NCBI RefSeq assembly: GCF_900143185.1
Contig: NZ_FSRQ01000003.1
Span: 1 to 64,000 of the forward strand
DNA: 64,000 bases
DNA from: Chryseobacterium scophthalmum
Lineage (GTDB): Bacteria > Bacteroidota > Bacteroidia > Flavobacteriales > Weeksellaceae
Reading direction: 5' to 3'
Shown: in pieces, positions 50,883-60,268 of the stretch
Layout of the letters: each line of letters begins with the position of its first letter
How positions within the stretch are numbered: the stretch's first letter is position 1
Program-made: the position numbers and the translations under genes
The notes under the pieces: generated by a model
Database searches by the model: none
Seen by the model: the letters and a program-made list of their open reading frames with translations, nothing else
Told to the model about the DNA's origin: nothing

Positions 50883-51868
50883 TATACAATGTAATTTTAT
50901 CAGGAGGTGTAGGAAGTAGGCTTTGGCCTCTTTCTCGTAAGCAACACCCTAAACAGTTTCTTAAATTATTTTCTGGTAAAGCACTATTTGAATTAACAGC
51001 TGAGCGTAATCAGGAAGTTGTAGACCAGATTATGGTTGTGGGAAATACAGATCATATTGAATGGAGTAAACAACTATTAAGTGATATTTCTTTACCAAAA
51101 ACCTTTATTACTGAAACTGCAGCTCGAAATACAGCTGCAGCTATTGCTTTTGCGGCTTTAGCAGTTAATTCAGATGATATATTAATTATTACTCCATCTG
51201 ATCATTTTATTCAGAATCAGGATGCCTATGAAAAAGCAATAAAAGAGGCTGTCGAATTAGCAAAAAAAGACTTTCTCGTAACTTTTGGAGTGGTACCGTC
51301 AAAACCAGAAACAGGCTATGGTTACATTGAATATGAAGGTAAAGATGTGCTTTCATTTAGAGAAAAACCAAATACGGAAACTGCTCAAGAATTTTTAGAA
51401 AGAGGTACTTTTCTTTGGAATTCCGGAATGTTTTGTTTTAAAGCAGGAATATTTTTGGAAGAACTAAGAAACTATCAGCCTGAAGTATTTGATAAATGCA
51501 AAGAAGTTTGGCAAACATCAGAAAATCAATGTTTAAATATTGATGCGTCTCTTCAGATTCCATCAATAAGCATTGATTATGCAGTTATGGAAAGATCAAA
51601 GAAAATTAAAGTGGTTCCTGCACATTTTAGATGGAATGATTTAGGGTCTTTCGAATCTTTATATGATTATTTGCGTTCCACGGGTCATCCTGTGGATGAA
51701 AATGGAAATATGGTAATCGGAACGGAAATTTTTACAGCTTTTGTAGGACTTAAAGATTGTATTTTAGTTCACACTCCTGATGCATTACTGATTCTCCATA
51801 AAGAAAAATCGCAGGATGTAAAGAAAGTTTATAATCAACTTGAAAAATATAAATCCACTTTAAGATAA
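50879..51868 (+). CDS. Mannose-1-phosphate guanylyltransferase (ManC-like)
   Basis: A 329-residue nucleotidyltransferase that makes GDP-mannose. Seen: VILSGGVGSRLWPLSRKQHPKQFLK near 5-29, GLVVTPSD-type IITPSDHFIQN, a central FVTFGVVPSKPETGYGYIEY, FREKPN and WNSGMFCFKAG, and AVMERSKKIKVVP. It has only the catalytic domain; the cupin half is encoded just upstream. The sugar could also be a mannose-related donor. Confidence 0.92.
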   Translation: MIYNVILSGGVGSRLWPLSRKQHPKQFLKLFSGKALFELTAERNQEVVDQIMVVGNTDHIEWSKQLLSDISLPKTFITETAARNTAAAIAFAALAVNSDDILIITPSDHFIQNQDAYEKAIKEAVELAKKDFLVTFGVVPSKPETGYGYIEYEGKDVLSFREKPNTETAQEFLERGTFLWNSGMFCFKAGIFLEELRNYQPEVFDKCKEVWQTSENQCLNIDASLQIPSISIDYAVMERSKKIKVVPAHFRWNDLGSFESLYDYLRSTGHPVDENGNMVIGTEIFTAFVGLKDCILVHTPDALLILHKEKSQDVKKVYNQLEKYKSTLR

Positions 51869-51901
51869 TGTTAAAGTGTATTTATATTATTATTTAAAAA
51901 T

Positions 51902-53023
51902 ATGAAAAATAAACACCTTATTATATTCGGAACAAGACCTGAAGCTATTAAAATGGCTCCTCTTGTAAAAGAATTTCAAAAATATTCTGATTTATTTGAA
52001 ACTAAAGTTTGTGTAACAGCACAGCATAGGGAGATGCTGGATCAGGTGTTAAATTTTTTTGAAATTACACCAGATTATGATCTTAATTTGATGCGTCCAA
52101 ATCAAAATCTTTACACATTAACTTCTGACATAATTACTGAACTCAAGCCTGTTTTAGAAGATTTTCAACCAGACTTTGTATATGTACATGGTGATACAAC
52201 GACCACAATGGCAGCAAGTATAGCAGGATTTTATTCTGGAGCAAAAATATGTCACATAGAAGCGGGACTTAGAACTCATGATAAACGTTCACCTTTTCCC
52301 GAAGAAATCAACAGACAGGTTGCAGGAAGAATTGCAGATTATCATTTTGCACCTACACAACAGTCAAAAGAAAATCTTTTAAAAGAAAATGTAGATCAAG
52401 AATCTGTTATAGTTACTGGCAATACAGTGATTGACGCATTATTAGATAGTTCAAATAAAGTAAAAGTTCTTGAAAATCCTGAGATTAATTTATTGAAAAG
52501 TATTACTGATGTTAATAAAAAAATAATTTTAGTAACAGGACATCGTCGTGAAAATCATGGACAAGGATTTATTAATATCTGCGAAGCATTAAAAGAAATT
52601 GCTCAGAGTAATAAAGATGTCCAAATTATTTATCCCGTACATTTAAATCCGAATGTTAAAAAACCTGTTTACGAAATTTTATCAAGAGTAGACAATATCA
52701 AGTTGATTGATCCATTAGCCTATCCTGCTTTTGTTTGGTTGATGAACAAATCATATATGATCATTACAGATTCAGGAGGAGTCCAAGAAGAAGCCCCAAG
52801 TTTAGGGAAACCAGTATTGGTAATGAGAGATACTACAGAAAGACCGGAAGCTGTTGAAGCAGGAACCGTAATCTTAGTAGGAACTGATAAAGAAAAAATT
52901 ATAAGAGAAACAAATAGCCTTTTAAATAATGCAGAAAGATATGAGAATATGAGTGCTTTACATAATCCTTATGGAGATGGGAAGGCTTGTGAAAGAATTG
53001 TAAACTTTATTAAATTAAAATAA
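51902..53023 (+). CDS. wecB: UDP-N-acetylglucosamine 2-epimerase
   Basis: A 373-residue non-hydrolysing epimerase that converts UDP-GlcNAc to UDP-ManNAc. Seen: IIFGTRPEAIKMAPLV near 6-21, VHGDTTTTMAASIA, CHIEAGLRT, FPEEINRQVAGRIADYHFAPT, VTGHRRENHGQG and TDSGGVQEEAPSLGKPVL. Directly followed by wecC, which oxidises its product. Confidence 0.94.
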   Translation: MKNKHLIIFGTRPEAIKMAPLVKEFQKYSDLFETKVCVTAQHREMLDQVLNFFEITPDYDLNLMRPNQNLYTLTSDIITELKPVLEDFQPDFVYVHGDTTTTMAASIAGFYSGAKICHIEAGLRTHDKRSPFPEEINRQVAGRIADYHFAPTQQSKENLLKENVDQESVIVTGNTVIDALLDSSNKVKVLENPEINLLKSITDVNKKIILVTGHRRENHGQGFINICEALKEIAQSNKDVQIIYPVHLNPNVKKPVYEILSRVDNIKLIDPLAYPAFVWLMNKSYMIITDSGGVQEEAPSLGKPVLVMRDTTERPEAVEAGTVILVGTDKEKIIRETNSLLNNAERYENMSALHNPYGDGKACERIVNFIKLK

Positions 53024-53032
53024 AACATAACA

Positions 53033-54253
53033 TTGGAAACAAAAGTTGTTACAATAGGATTAGGTTACATTGGTCTACCAACCTCTGCGTTAATTGCAAA
53101 TAACGAAATGGCGGTATATGGCGTTGATATTTCACAAAATGTAGTCGACACGATTAATGCAGGTAATATTCATATAGTAGAGCCTGACTTGGATAAAGCA
53201 GTTTCAACTGCCGTTAGTAAAGGATATTTAAAAGCTGGTACAACTGCTGTAGTAGCAGATGTATATTTGGTAGTAGTTCCTACTCCATTCAAAGGGAACC
53301 ACGAACCCGATATATCATATGTTCAGGCGGCTACAGAAGGTATTATTCCTCTTTTAAAGGAAGGAGATTTGTACATTATTGAATCTACATCACCGGTAGG
53401 TACTACAGAGAAAATGATGGATCTTATTTGTTCAAAAAGACCGGAATTAAAAGAGAAAATCTATTTTGCTTATTGTCCCGAGAGAGTACTTCCCGGAAAT
53501 GTAATGTTTGAGCTTGTTCATAATGACCGTGTTATTGGCGGTGTTAATAAAGTCTCTACAGAAAAAGCAATTGAGTTTTACAAACAATTTGTAAAAGGTG
53601 AGCTTCATGCTACCAATGCACGTACAGCCGAAATGTGTAAGCTTACGGAAAATTCTTCGAGAGATGTTCAGATAGCTTTTGCAAATGAACTTTCATTGAT
53701 TTGTGATAAAGCTGGAATCAATGTGTGGGAGCTTATTAAACTTGCCAATAAACACCCAAGAGTAAATATTTTGCAACCAGGTTGTGGAGTAGGAGGACAT
53801 TGTATAGCTGTTGATCCTTATTTTATCGTTTCAGATTATCCGCTAGAATCAAGAATTATCGGTAAAGCACGAGAAGTCAATAATCATAAAGCTTTTTGGT
53901 GTGCCGAGAAAATCAATGATGCTAAAAAAGAGTTTCAGATAAAACATAATAAAGCTCCGAAGATTGCTTTAATGGGAATGGCTTTTAAACCTAATATTGA
54001 TGATTTAAGAGAGTCTCCTGCGAAATACATTGTTCAAAGAGTTCTACAGGATGCTAATGATGAAGAATATTTTATTGTTGAACCAAATATTAGTGAGCAT
54101 AATATCTTTAAAATCACACCATATGAAGAAGCAATTGAAAAGGCAGATATTATAGCAATTTTAGTTGGACATAATGAATTTAAAAACCTTTATTTTTCAG
54201 ATAATCAGGTAGTGCTTGATTTTTGTGGAATAAATAATGTTAAGCTTACTTAA
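53033..54253 (+). CDS. wecC: UDP-N-acetyl-D-mannosamine dehydrogenase
   Basis: A 406-residue UDP-sugar dehydrogenase that makes UDP-ManNAcA. It uses a TTG start nine bases after wecB; the frame then opens straight into KVVTIGLGYIGLPTSALIA. Further marks: YLVVVPTPFKGNHEPDI, IESTSPVGTTEKM, FAYCPERVLPGNVM, and the catalytic Cys in QPGCGVGGHCIAVDPYF (about 254-262). With wecB it supplies ManNAcA, the likely precursor for the acetamidino-modified sugar made downstream. Confidence 0.92.
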   Translation: METKVVTIGLGYIGLPTSALIANNEMAVYGVDISQNVVDTINAGNIHIVEPDLDKAVSTAVSKGYLKAGTTAVVADVYLVVVPTPFKGNHEPDISYVQAATEGIIPLLKEGDLYIIESTSPVGTTEKMMDLICSKRPELKEKIYFAYCPERVLPGNVMFELVHNDRVIGGVNKVSTEKAIEFYKQFVKGELHATNARTAEMCKLTENSSRDVQIAFANELSLICDKAGINVWELIKLANKHPRVNILQPGCGVGGHCIAVDPYFIVSDYPLESRIIGKAREVNNHKAFWCAEKINDAKKEFQIKHNKAPKIALMGMAFKPNIDDLRESPAKYIVQRVLQDANDEEYFIVEPNISEHNIFKITPYEEAIEKADIIAILVGHNEFKNLYFSDNQVVLDFCGINNVKLT

Positions 54254-54301
54254 ATTTTTTGTATTTAAAAGTTTAATGTTTAACTATTTTAAAAATTAGA
54301 T

Positions 54302-54901
54302 TTGAAAAACTATAATATACATTTAACCAAATTTTCTTCGACTTTGTATTCATCAATGAGATTTTTCCCCTTATTTATGTTATATTTTAGAGGACTAATG
54401 GTTTTTCTACGAGTTAACGCGTTTGGGGGTATCTGTAAATCAATACCTAGAGTTGATAAAAATTTTAGTTTTAAATATCCTCCACATAGGGGAATTTATA
54501 TTGGAAAAAAATGTTCCTTTGGCCCTAATGTAATGATTGAGGTACCCTATTATGCAAAATTAAAGATTGGTGATAATGTTAGTTTTGCTTCAAATACTGT
54601 AATTTCATCAGAAATTAGTATTAATATCGGAGATAATTGCTTATTTGCTGAATTTATTTCTATTCGTGATGCAGAACACAGTTATCAAAAAAAGATGTTA
54701 ATTAAAGAACAAGAGTTAATCTCAGATGAAGTAATTATTGAATCAGATGTTTGGATTGGACGTGGTGCTTGTGTTTTAATGGGATGTAAAATTAGTCAAG
54801 GTTCAATTATTGGGGCTAATTCACTAATTAAGAATAAAATAACAAAACCTTACGCGATATATGTTGGAATACCTGCGAAGGAAATTGGTATGCGAGATTA
54901 G
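54302..54901 (+). CDS. Hexapeptide-repeat O-acetyltransferase
   Basis: A 199-residue acetyltransferase-like protein; the start is a TTG at 54302, with an ATG at residue 19 as the alternative. A hydrophobic N-terminal segment (SSMRFFPLFMLYFRGLMVF) is followed by left-handed beta-helix repeats: IYIGKKCSFGPNVMIEV, LKIGDNVSFASNTVI, INIGDNCLFAEFISI, VWIGRGACVLMGCKIS, SIIGANSLIKNKITK. The His in DAEHSY is a candidate catalytic base. Expected to acetylate a sugar of the repeat unit. Confidence 0.85.
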   Translation: MKNYNIHLTKFSSTLYSSMRFFPLFMLYFRGLMVFLRVNAFGGICKSIPRVDKNFSFKYPPHRGIYIGKKCSFGPNVMIEVPYYAKLKIGDNVSFASNTVISSEISINIGDNCLFAEFISIRDAEHSYQKKMLIKEQELISDEVIIESDVWIGRGACVLMGCKISQGSIIGANSLIKNKITKPYAIYVGIPAKEIGMRD

Positions 54902-54943
54902 ATTTTTTTGTTTGTGTATTTAAATAGTTATGACTTATAAGTT

Positions 54944-56179
54944 TTGGTTTTGAAAACATATAATATTTTTTTTAAAATTATTTTTTCTGGTATCTGGGCT
55001 CAATTGCTTATGGTTATCAGTTCAGTATTGTTTGCAAGACTTTATAGTCCTGATGATTTTGGGGTGTTGGCTTATGTTTCTGGTTTTGCTTCAATTATTG
55101 CTATAGTATCAGGGTTGAGATTTGATTACATTGCATTTTCCAAGAAAGAAGAAGAAAAACATATGTTTAATGTTCTTACTCTTTTTTTAATGTTTGTAGT
55201 ACATATAACTTTAATATTTTTTGTAATAATATCTAATTTTTTTTCGGATCTCTTTTCTGGCAGAAGTTATTGGCTCGTTTTTTTTAGTTTTTCTTCCAGT
55301 ATCTTTTATTTAAGTACACAGTTACTTGTTTCTATTGGAAACTACAAATATTTTTCGAGAGTAAGAATACTTCAAGCTTTATTGCAGCTTATTTTTGGTT
55401 TTCTTTTCTTTTATTTTAATTGGAATAATGGGCTGGTTATTGCTTATTCACTATCTCAATTATTAATTGGTTTAATTGTTTACAACTCTTATTTCAAAAA
55501 AATTTCTAATTTAAAGATAAATAATCTTAAAGAATGCTTTCTAGCAGACTATAAGCACGCATCTTACAATACGATTATTGTATTAATTCAGTATGCAACA
55601 CCTTTTGCACCAATTTTATTCGGACAATACTTATTTAATTCGAAAGAAGTTGGCGCTTTTTATTTGATTTCTTCCGCAGTTGCTTCGCCAATGTCGATTT
55701 TAAGGAGATCTTTATTGAATTTGTTTAACGGTGAAGTCACATCAATTCAGAAAGCTAAAGATTTAATAACTAATTTTAAAAAGAAGAATTTGGTATTTCT
55801 TAGCCTGATATTTTCATTTGTTTTTTGTGTTTTATTTTTATTTTTTTATTCTGAAGATGTTGTTCTACTATTTTTTGGAAAGCAATGGCTTAGATATTCC
55901 TATTATGTGATTCCTATATTTGTTTTCTTTTTTTTAGATATGATTTTTCAACCATTTACAACCTTATTACCACTATGGGGGAAACAAAAATTCTCAATGT
56001 TTTTCGAATGTTTAAGGTTTTTATTGGTCTTTTTAGTGGTTCCACTTGTGGCCTATTTAATGTCGTTCAGTTATTTTAGTTTTTTTAACTTTTATTTTTT
56101 TGCTACAACTTTAGTATACGTATTAGTAATATTTAAAGTATATAGGTCGATTTATCCAACATCAAACACAGCTGTATGA
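54944..56179 (+). CDS. Wzx-type flippase
   Basis: A 411-residue membrane protein with about 12 helices of the polysaccharide transporter (MATE/MOP) superfamily. The typical start is seen: LLMVISSVLFARLYSPDDFGVLAYVSG, near 17-43. No catalytic residue is expected. It moves lipid-linked repeat units across the inner membrane. The likely starts are TTG at 54944 or 54950; its end overlaps the wzy-like gene by four bases. Confidence 0.9.
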   Translation: MVLKTYNIFFKIIFSGIWAQLLMVISSVLFARLYSPDDFGVLAYVSGFASIIAIVSGLRFDYIAFSKKEEEKHMFNVLTLFLMFVVHITLIFFVIISNFFSDLFSGRSYWLVFFSFSSSIFYLSTQLLVSIGNYKYFSRVRILQALLQLIFGFLFFYFNWNNGLVIAYSLSQLLIGLIVYNSYFKKISNLKINNLKECFLADYKHASYNTIIVLIQYATPFAPILFGQYLFNSKEVGAFYLISSAVASPMSILRRSLLNLFNGEVTSIQKAKDLITNFKKKNLVFLSLIFSFVFCVLFLFFYSEDVVLLFFGKQWLRYSYYVIPIFVFFFLDMIFQPFTTLLPLWGKQKFSMFFECLRFLLVFLVVPLVAYLMSFSYFSFFNFYFFATTLVYVLVIFKVYRSIYPTSNTAV

Positions 56180-57480
56180 TTATTTTTTTGTTGTTTTTGC
56201 AATTTCTATTAACATCGTTAATTCTGTATAAAGAAATATTTGTTAACAAACTTAGATATTTAGCTTCGGGCATTTTTTTTTCAATTTATTTATTACTGTT
56301 TGTATTGGTTCCAATTATATTACATTGTTTTTATGGCGGTGCTAGATCAATAATAGCAGGTAAGGATAATTTGATATTAAATTTTGAGGTGTATATTATT
56401 TACAATCTTTTAGGATTAGTATTACTAAGTACTAGTGTATTTATTATATACAAAAGGAGATTACTTAAGCCGAAATTCAATGGTGTTAGTTTTTATCCAA
56501 CTTTAGCTAACAAAACAGGTATTATAATTGTTTTAGGATTATTTATTTTCATATATTCTACTGGTTTAAGTTTGAGTGAATTATTTTCAATATCTCGATT
56601 TGGATGGATAGAGACTGGCGATTATAATGTTATTTTGTCTGTTTTGTCAACTTATCTTATTGCATTAACTCCAGTATATATATATTTATTCTTTTTTTCA
56701 AAGAAAAGTAAATTGACAAAAGTAATTTTCCTAATGTGCTTAGTTTCTTTGATTGTTTATTCCATCATAACGAAAGATCGAAAGTCTTTTTTCTATATAT
56801 TTTCTGGATTTTTGGCGGCAAAATATCACAAAAATTATTGTAGTTTTAGTGTTAACAAAAAGCACCTTATTATAGGATTTGCATTATTTTTAGTTTTTGT
56901 TTTTTCACAATTCATTCGTGATTTTGCTCCGAGATATTTTTTAAATGAAGACATAGATTTTGTGGAGGAATTTTATTTGAGCAGTTCACGTATTATCGAA
57001 TATAGTGATTTATCGTATTTTTACAGGGCCAGTGTAGAAGCAATATATCAAAATTATGAAAATGATTTTTATATACCTCTTGGGATTATTAGGCGAACAT
57101 TATTTTTTTATTTACCTGCAAATTTGTCAGGCGGGCTTAAAATTGAAGATATGTCTGCTGTTTTTTCAGATGTTGTAGGAGGGGGTACTTCAAGCAGAAG
57201 AGGAAGTATGCCACCAGGTTTTTTTGGAATCTTTGTCTTGAGTTTTGGATGGCTTTTTAGTATTTTTTTAATGCCTTTGATCTCATATTTTATTCACAAA
57301 ATTGATATTTTATTTATCAAAAAGATAACTATCTTACAAATAGTTGCTATAACTTTGTATTTTACAGGTGTTGTATTTGTTTTTAGAGGTGATGAGTCTA
57401 CTTCTTTCTATTTTTTTATTTCAAATTTAGTTTTTTTAAAAATTATTATATCAACAAGAATTTTTAAAAATATTCAATAA
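56176..57480 (+). CDS. Wzy-type polymerase (oligosaccharide repeat unit polymerase)
   Basis: A 434-residue membrane protein with about 10-12 helices and a large loop in the second half (FYIPLGIIRRTLFFYLPANL to PPGFFGIFVLSFG), the position of the periplasmic loop in Wzy proteins. Sequence similarity among Wzy is low, so the call rests on topology and on its place after Wzx. Its ATG overlaps the wzx stop. Confidence 0.8.
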   Translation: MIIFLLFLQFLLTSLILYKEIFVNKLRYLASGIFFSIYLLLFVLVPIILHCFYGGARSIIAGKDNLILNFEVYIIYNLLGLVLLSTSVFIIYKRRLLKPKFNGVSFYPTLANKTGIIIVLGLFIFIYSTGLSLSELFSISRFGWIETGDYNVILSVLSTYLIALTPVYIYLFFFSKKSKLTKVIFLMCLVSLIVYSIITKDRKSFFYIFSGFLAAKYHKNYCSFSVNKKHLIIGFALFLVFVFSQFIRDFAPRYFLNEDIDFVEEFYLSSSRIIEYSDLSYFYRASVEAIYQNYENDFYIPLGIIRRTLFFYLPANLSGGLKIEDMSAVFSDVVGGGTSSRRGSMPPGFFGIFVLSFGWLFSIFLMPLISYFIHKIDILFIKKITILQIVAITLYFTGVVFVFRGDESTSFYFFISNLVFLKIIISTRIFKNIQ

Positions 57481-57489
57481 TTATATTAT

Positions 57490-58497
57490 ATGTCGAAAAT
57501 TGTATTTTTTTGCAAGGATAGTAAATCAAATATTAATTTATTTGAATATTATACACAAGATATTGATGCTTTAAAAGATTTAGGTCATGAGGTTGTAATA
57601 GTAAATAGATTTATAGACATTCCATTTAAATTTGATGTTTTATTTGTGTGGTGGTGGACCTATGCATTTTATCCGGTTATTTTAGCTAAGATATTAAGAA
57701 AGCCTGTAATAATAACAGGAACTTTTAATTTCAAATTTCCTGATGGCTTTGACGGTATTGATTACTTTGCAAGACCTTTTTGGCAGCGTATTCTTATTAA
57801 ATTTTCTGTTAAGTCAGCCTCATTGAATTTATTTGTTAATAATCACGAATTAGTTAATTGTACTAATTATTTTAAATTAAAATCCTCAAAATATTTTCCT
57901 CATATCATTTCTGCTGATTATCTAAAAGAACCAAATTTTGAAAATAAGAAATTAGAATTATTTAATATTGCATGGAGTGGAAAGAAAAATTTGATTAGGA
58001 AAGGAGTTCCTGAATTGCTAGAAGCAATATATATATTAAAGAAAGAAGGTAGAGAAATTAAATTAACGTTAGCGGGTAAAAGAGGTGATGGAATTGATTA
58101 TCTGCATTCTTTAATTAAAAGATATGATATAAATAGTTTAGTAACAATTGTGGGGGAAATAACTAAGGAAGAAAAAATTAGTATGATGAATAGTTTTGCT
58201 ATTTTTGTCCAACCATCTCATTATGAAGGTTTCGGTTTAGCAATGGCTGAAGCAATGGGGTGTGGAGCTTGCATTATTACCTGTGATGTCGGTGCTGTCA
58301 AAGACGTTGTAGGTGAAACTGGATTATATACAGTTCCAGGTTCGCCGAGAGATTTAGCTGATAAAATTAAAATTGCTATTGAAGATGAGCAATTGAGAAT
58401 TAAACTACAAAAAATGGCTTTTGATCGTGCAAATAATGTATTCTCTTATAAGAAAAAGTTATACAGTTTAGATAGTTTTTTAAATAAACTAAAATAA
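57490..58497 (+). CDS. GT4-family glycosyltransferase
   Basis: A 335-residue GT-B transferase. The C-terminal half shows the GT4 pattern: FNIAWSGKKNLIRKGVPELL, VTIVGEITKEEKISMMNSF and the EX7E motif in SHYEGFGLAMAEAMGCG (about 240-256), then a donor-sugar loop AVKDVVGETGL. The N-terminal half has a short hydrophobic stretch. It adds one sugar to the growing repeat unit; the donor is unknown. It is the only glycosyltransferase seen so far in this locus, so others should lie beyond the window. Confidence 0.88.
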   Translation: MSKIVFFCKDSKSNINLFEYYTQDIDALKDLGHEVVIVNRFIDIPFKFDVLFVWWWTYAFYPVILAKILRKPVIITGTFNFKFPDGFDGIDYFARPFWQRILIKFSVKSASLNLFVNNHELVNCTNYFKLKSSKYFPHIISADYLKEPNFENKKLELFNIAWSGKKNLIRKGVPELLEAIYILKKEGREIKLTLAGKRGDGIDYLHSLIKRYDINSLVTIVGEITKEEKISMMNSFAIFVQPSHYEGFGLAMAEAMGCGACIITCDVGAVKDVVGETGLYTVPGSPRDLADKIKIAIEDEQLRIKLQKMAFDRANNVFSYKKKLYSLDSFLNKLK

Positions 58498-58523
58498 ATA
58501 GATAGTAAATAATAATATATAAA

Positions 58524-59657
58524 ATGAAACCATATCAAATATGTTCAGTAAGTGTGATGGACACTTCAGATTCACGTATTACGTTTGATGAGAACGGAGT
58601 CAGTGATCACGTTACTGACTTCTATAAAAATGTAAAACCCAATTGGCATACAGATGAAATTGGAAGGAAGCAATTAGAAGGAACGATTGCAAAAATAAAA
58701 AAAGAGGGAGAAGGAAAAGAATTTGATTGTATCCTTGGAATGAGTGGTGGGGTTGATAGTTCTTATATGCTACATTTAGCTGTAAAAGAATTTGGATTAC
58801 GTCCACTCATATTTCACGTTGATGGAGGGTGGAACTCTGAGCTGGCAGTACACAATATTCAGGTGATGGTGGACAAATTAGGGCTTGACCTTTACACAGA
58901 GGTTATCAATTGGGAAGAAATGAAAGACTTCCAGCTCGCATTTTTCAAATCGGGTGTACCACATCTAGATATCCCACAAGATCATGCTTTTATAGCAACA
59001 CTTTATAATTTTGCGGATAAATACAATATCAAGTATATTCTTAATGGAGGAAATATCTCTACAGAATGTGTGAGAAACCCTATGGAGTGGCTATATTATG
59101 GTACTGATATGGCACAATTGAAAGATATTATTAAAAAATTTGGGACTATTAAAATGGAGACCTATCCTTTTAGTCCAATTTTCAGACATAAATTCTACTT
59201 GCGTTATATTCGTAATATTCAGGTAGTAAAACCTCTTAACAACATGCCATATATAAAAGAAGATGCTTTGCGGATTCTGGCTGATGAATATGGCTGGAAA
59301 CCCTATCCTCAAAAACATTTCGAGTCTCGTTTTACAAAATTCTATGAAGGATATTGGATGCCGGAGAGATTTGGTTTCGATACTCGTAGAGTTCAATACT
59401 CAAGTTTAATTCTTACCGGACAAATGACAAGAGAAGATGCTCTTGAAAAATTAAAGAAGCCAGCCTATAACCCTGAGACTATTCAGGAAGAGTTTAATTA
59501 CATTGCAACAAAACTTGGTATAAGCTCTGATGAACTTAGGAAGTACTTTGAGATGCCGAAGAAATTTTATTGGGACTACAAAAATCAGGAATCTTTGTTT
59601 AATTTTGGCGCAAAAGTTTTAAAGTTTCTGGGGATAGAAAGATCAATTAAAAGATGA
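58524..59657 (+). CDS. N-acetyl sugar amidotransferase (WbpG/PseA-like)
   Basis: A 377-residue ATP-dependent enzyme with a PP-loop, DCILGMSGGVDSSYMLHLA (about 72-90), in the N-terminal half. In the WbpG/LpsA/PseA family it activates a sugar N-acetyl group so that ammonia from the HisH partner converts it to an acetamidino group. Adjacent HisH- and HisF-like genes (4-base overlap and 1-base overlap) complete the set. Expected location: cytoplasm. Confidence 0.9.
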   Translation: MKPYQICSVSVMDTSDSRITFDENGVSDHVTDFYKNVKPNWHTDEIGRKQLEGTIAKIKKEGEGKEFDCILGMSGGVDSSYMLHLAVKEFGLRPLIFHVDGGWNSELAVHNIQVMVDKLGLDLYTEVINWEEMKDFQLAFFKSGVPHLDIPQDHAFIATLYNFADKYNIKYILNGGNISTECVRNPMEWLYYGTDMAQLKDIIKKFGTIKMETYPFSPIFRHKFYLRYIRNIQVVKPLNNMPYIKEDALRILADEYGWKPYPQKHFESRFTKFYEGYWMPERFGFDTRRVQYSSLILTGQMTREDALEKLKKPAYNPETIQEEFNYIATKLGISSDELRKYFEMPKKFYWDYKNQESLFNFGAKVLKFLGIERSIKR

Positions 59658-60268
59658 TAACAATTATAGATTACGGTTCAGGAAATATCAATGCGATAGC
59701 AAATATTTATGAAAAGCTTAGAGTTGCTTATACAATTGCAAAGGATCCTGCACAGGTTATAAATGCTCAGAAGATATTTCTTCCTGGAGTAGGTTCATTT
59801 GATGAGACTATTTCAATGCTTGATACAATTGGATTCAGAGAAGTCTTAGATAAAGAAGTTCTGATAAATAAGGTTCCTATTATTGGCATTTGTGTCGGAA
59901 TGCAGATTCTTGCAGAAAGTAGCGAGGAAGGATCTTTGAAGGGGTTAGGATATATAAAAGGAAAAGTTAGGAAAATTGACTCTTCTACCATTACCCATAA
60001 ACCAAAACTACCACATTTAGGATGGAATTCCATCAATATTGAGAAAGACCATAAAATTCTTCAGAATATTGATCCGAAATTAGGTTTTTATTTTCTCCAT
60101 TCTTACTATTTTGAATGTGCGGATGAATCAGACATTCTTACAACTTCCATCTATGGGAAATCGTTTGCTTCATCGGTAACTAGAGAAAATGTATTCGGAA
60201 TACAATTTCACCCAGAAAAAAGTCATCATAACGGAGTCAATTTACTCCATAATTTTGCATTACTATAA
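59654..60268 (+). CDS. HisH-like glutamine amidotransferase (acetamidino set)
   Basis: A 204-residue class I glutaminase. Seen: DYGSGNINAIANIYEKL, the oxyanion region, the nucleophile Cys in IGICVGMQILAES (about 79), and the FGIQFHPEKSHHNG triad (His and Glu near 180). In this operon it delivers ammonia to WbpG rather than making histidine; the rest of the histidine pathway is not nearby. ATG 59654 overlaps wbpG by 4 bases. Confidence 0.9.
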   Translation: MITIIDYGSGNINAIANIYEKLRVAYTIAKDPAQVINAQKIFLPGVGSFDETISMLDTIGFREVLDKEVLINKVPIIGICVGMQILAESSEEGSLKGLGYIKGKVRKIDSSTITHKPKLPHLGWNSINIEKDHKILQNIDPKLGFYFLHSYYFECADESDILTTSIYGKSFASSVTRENVFGIQFHPEKSHHNGVNLLHNFALL

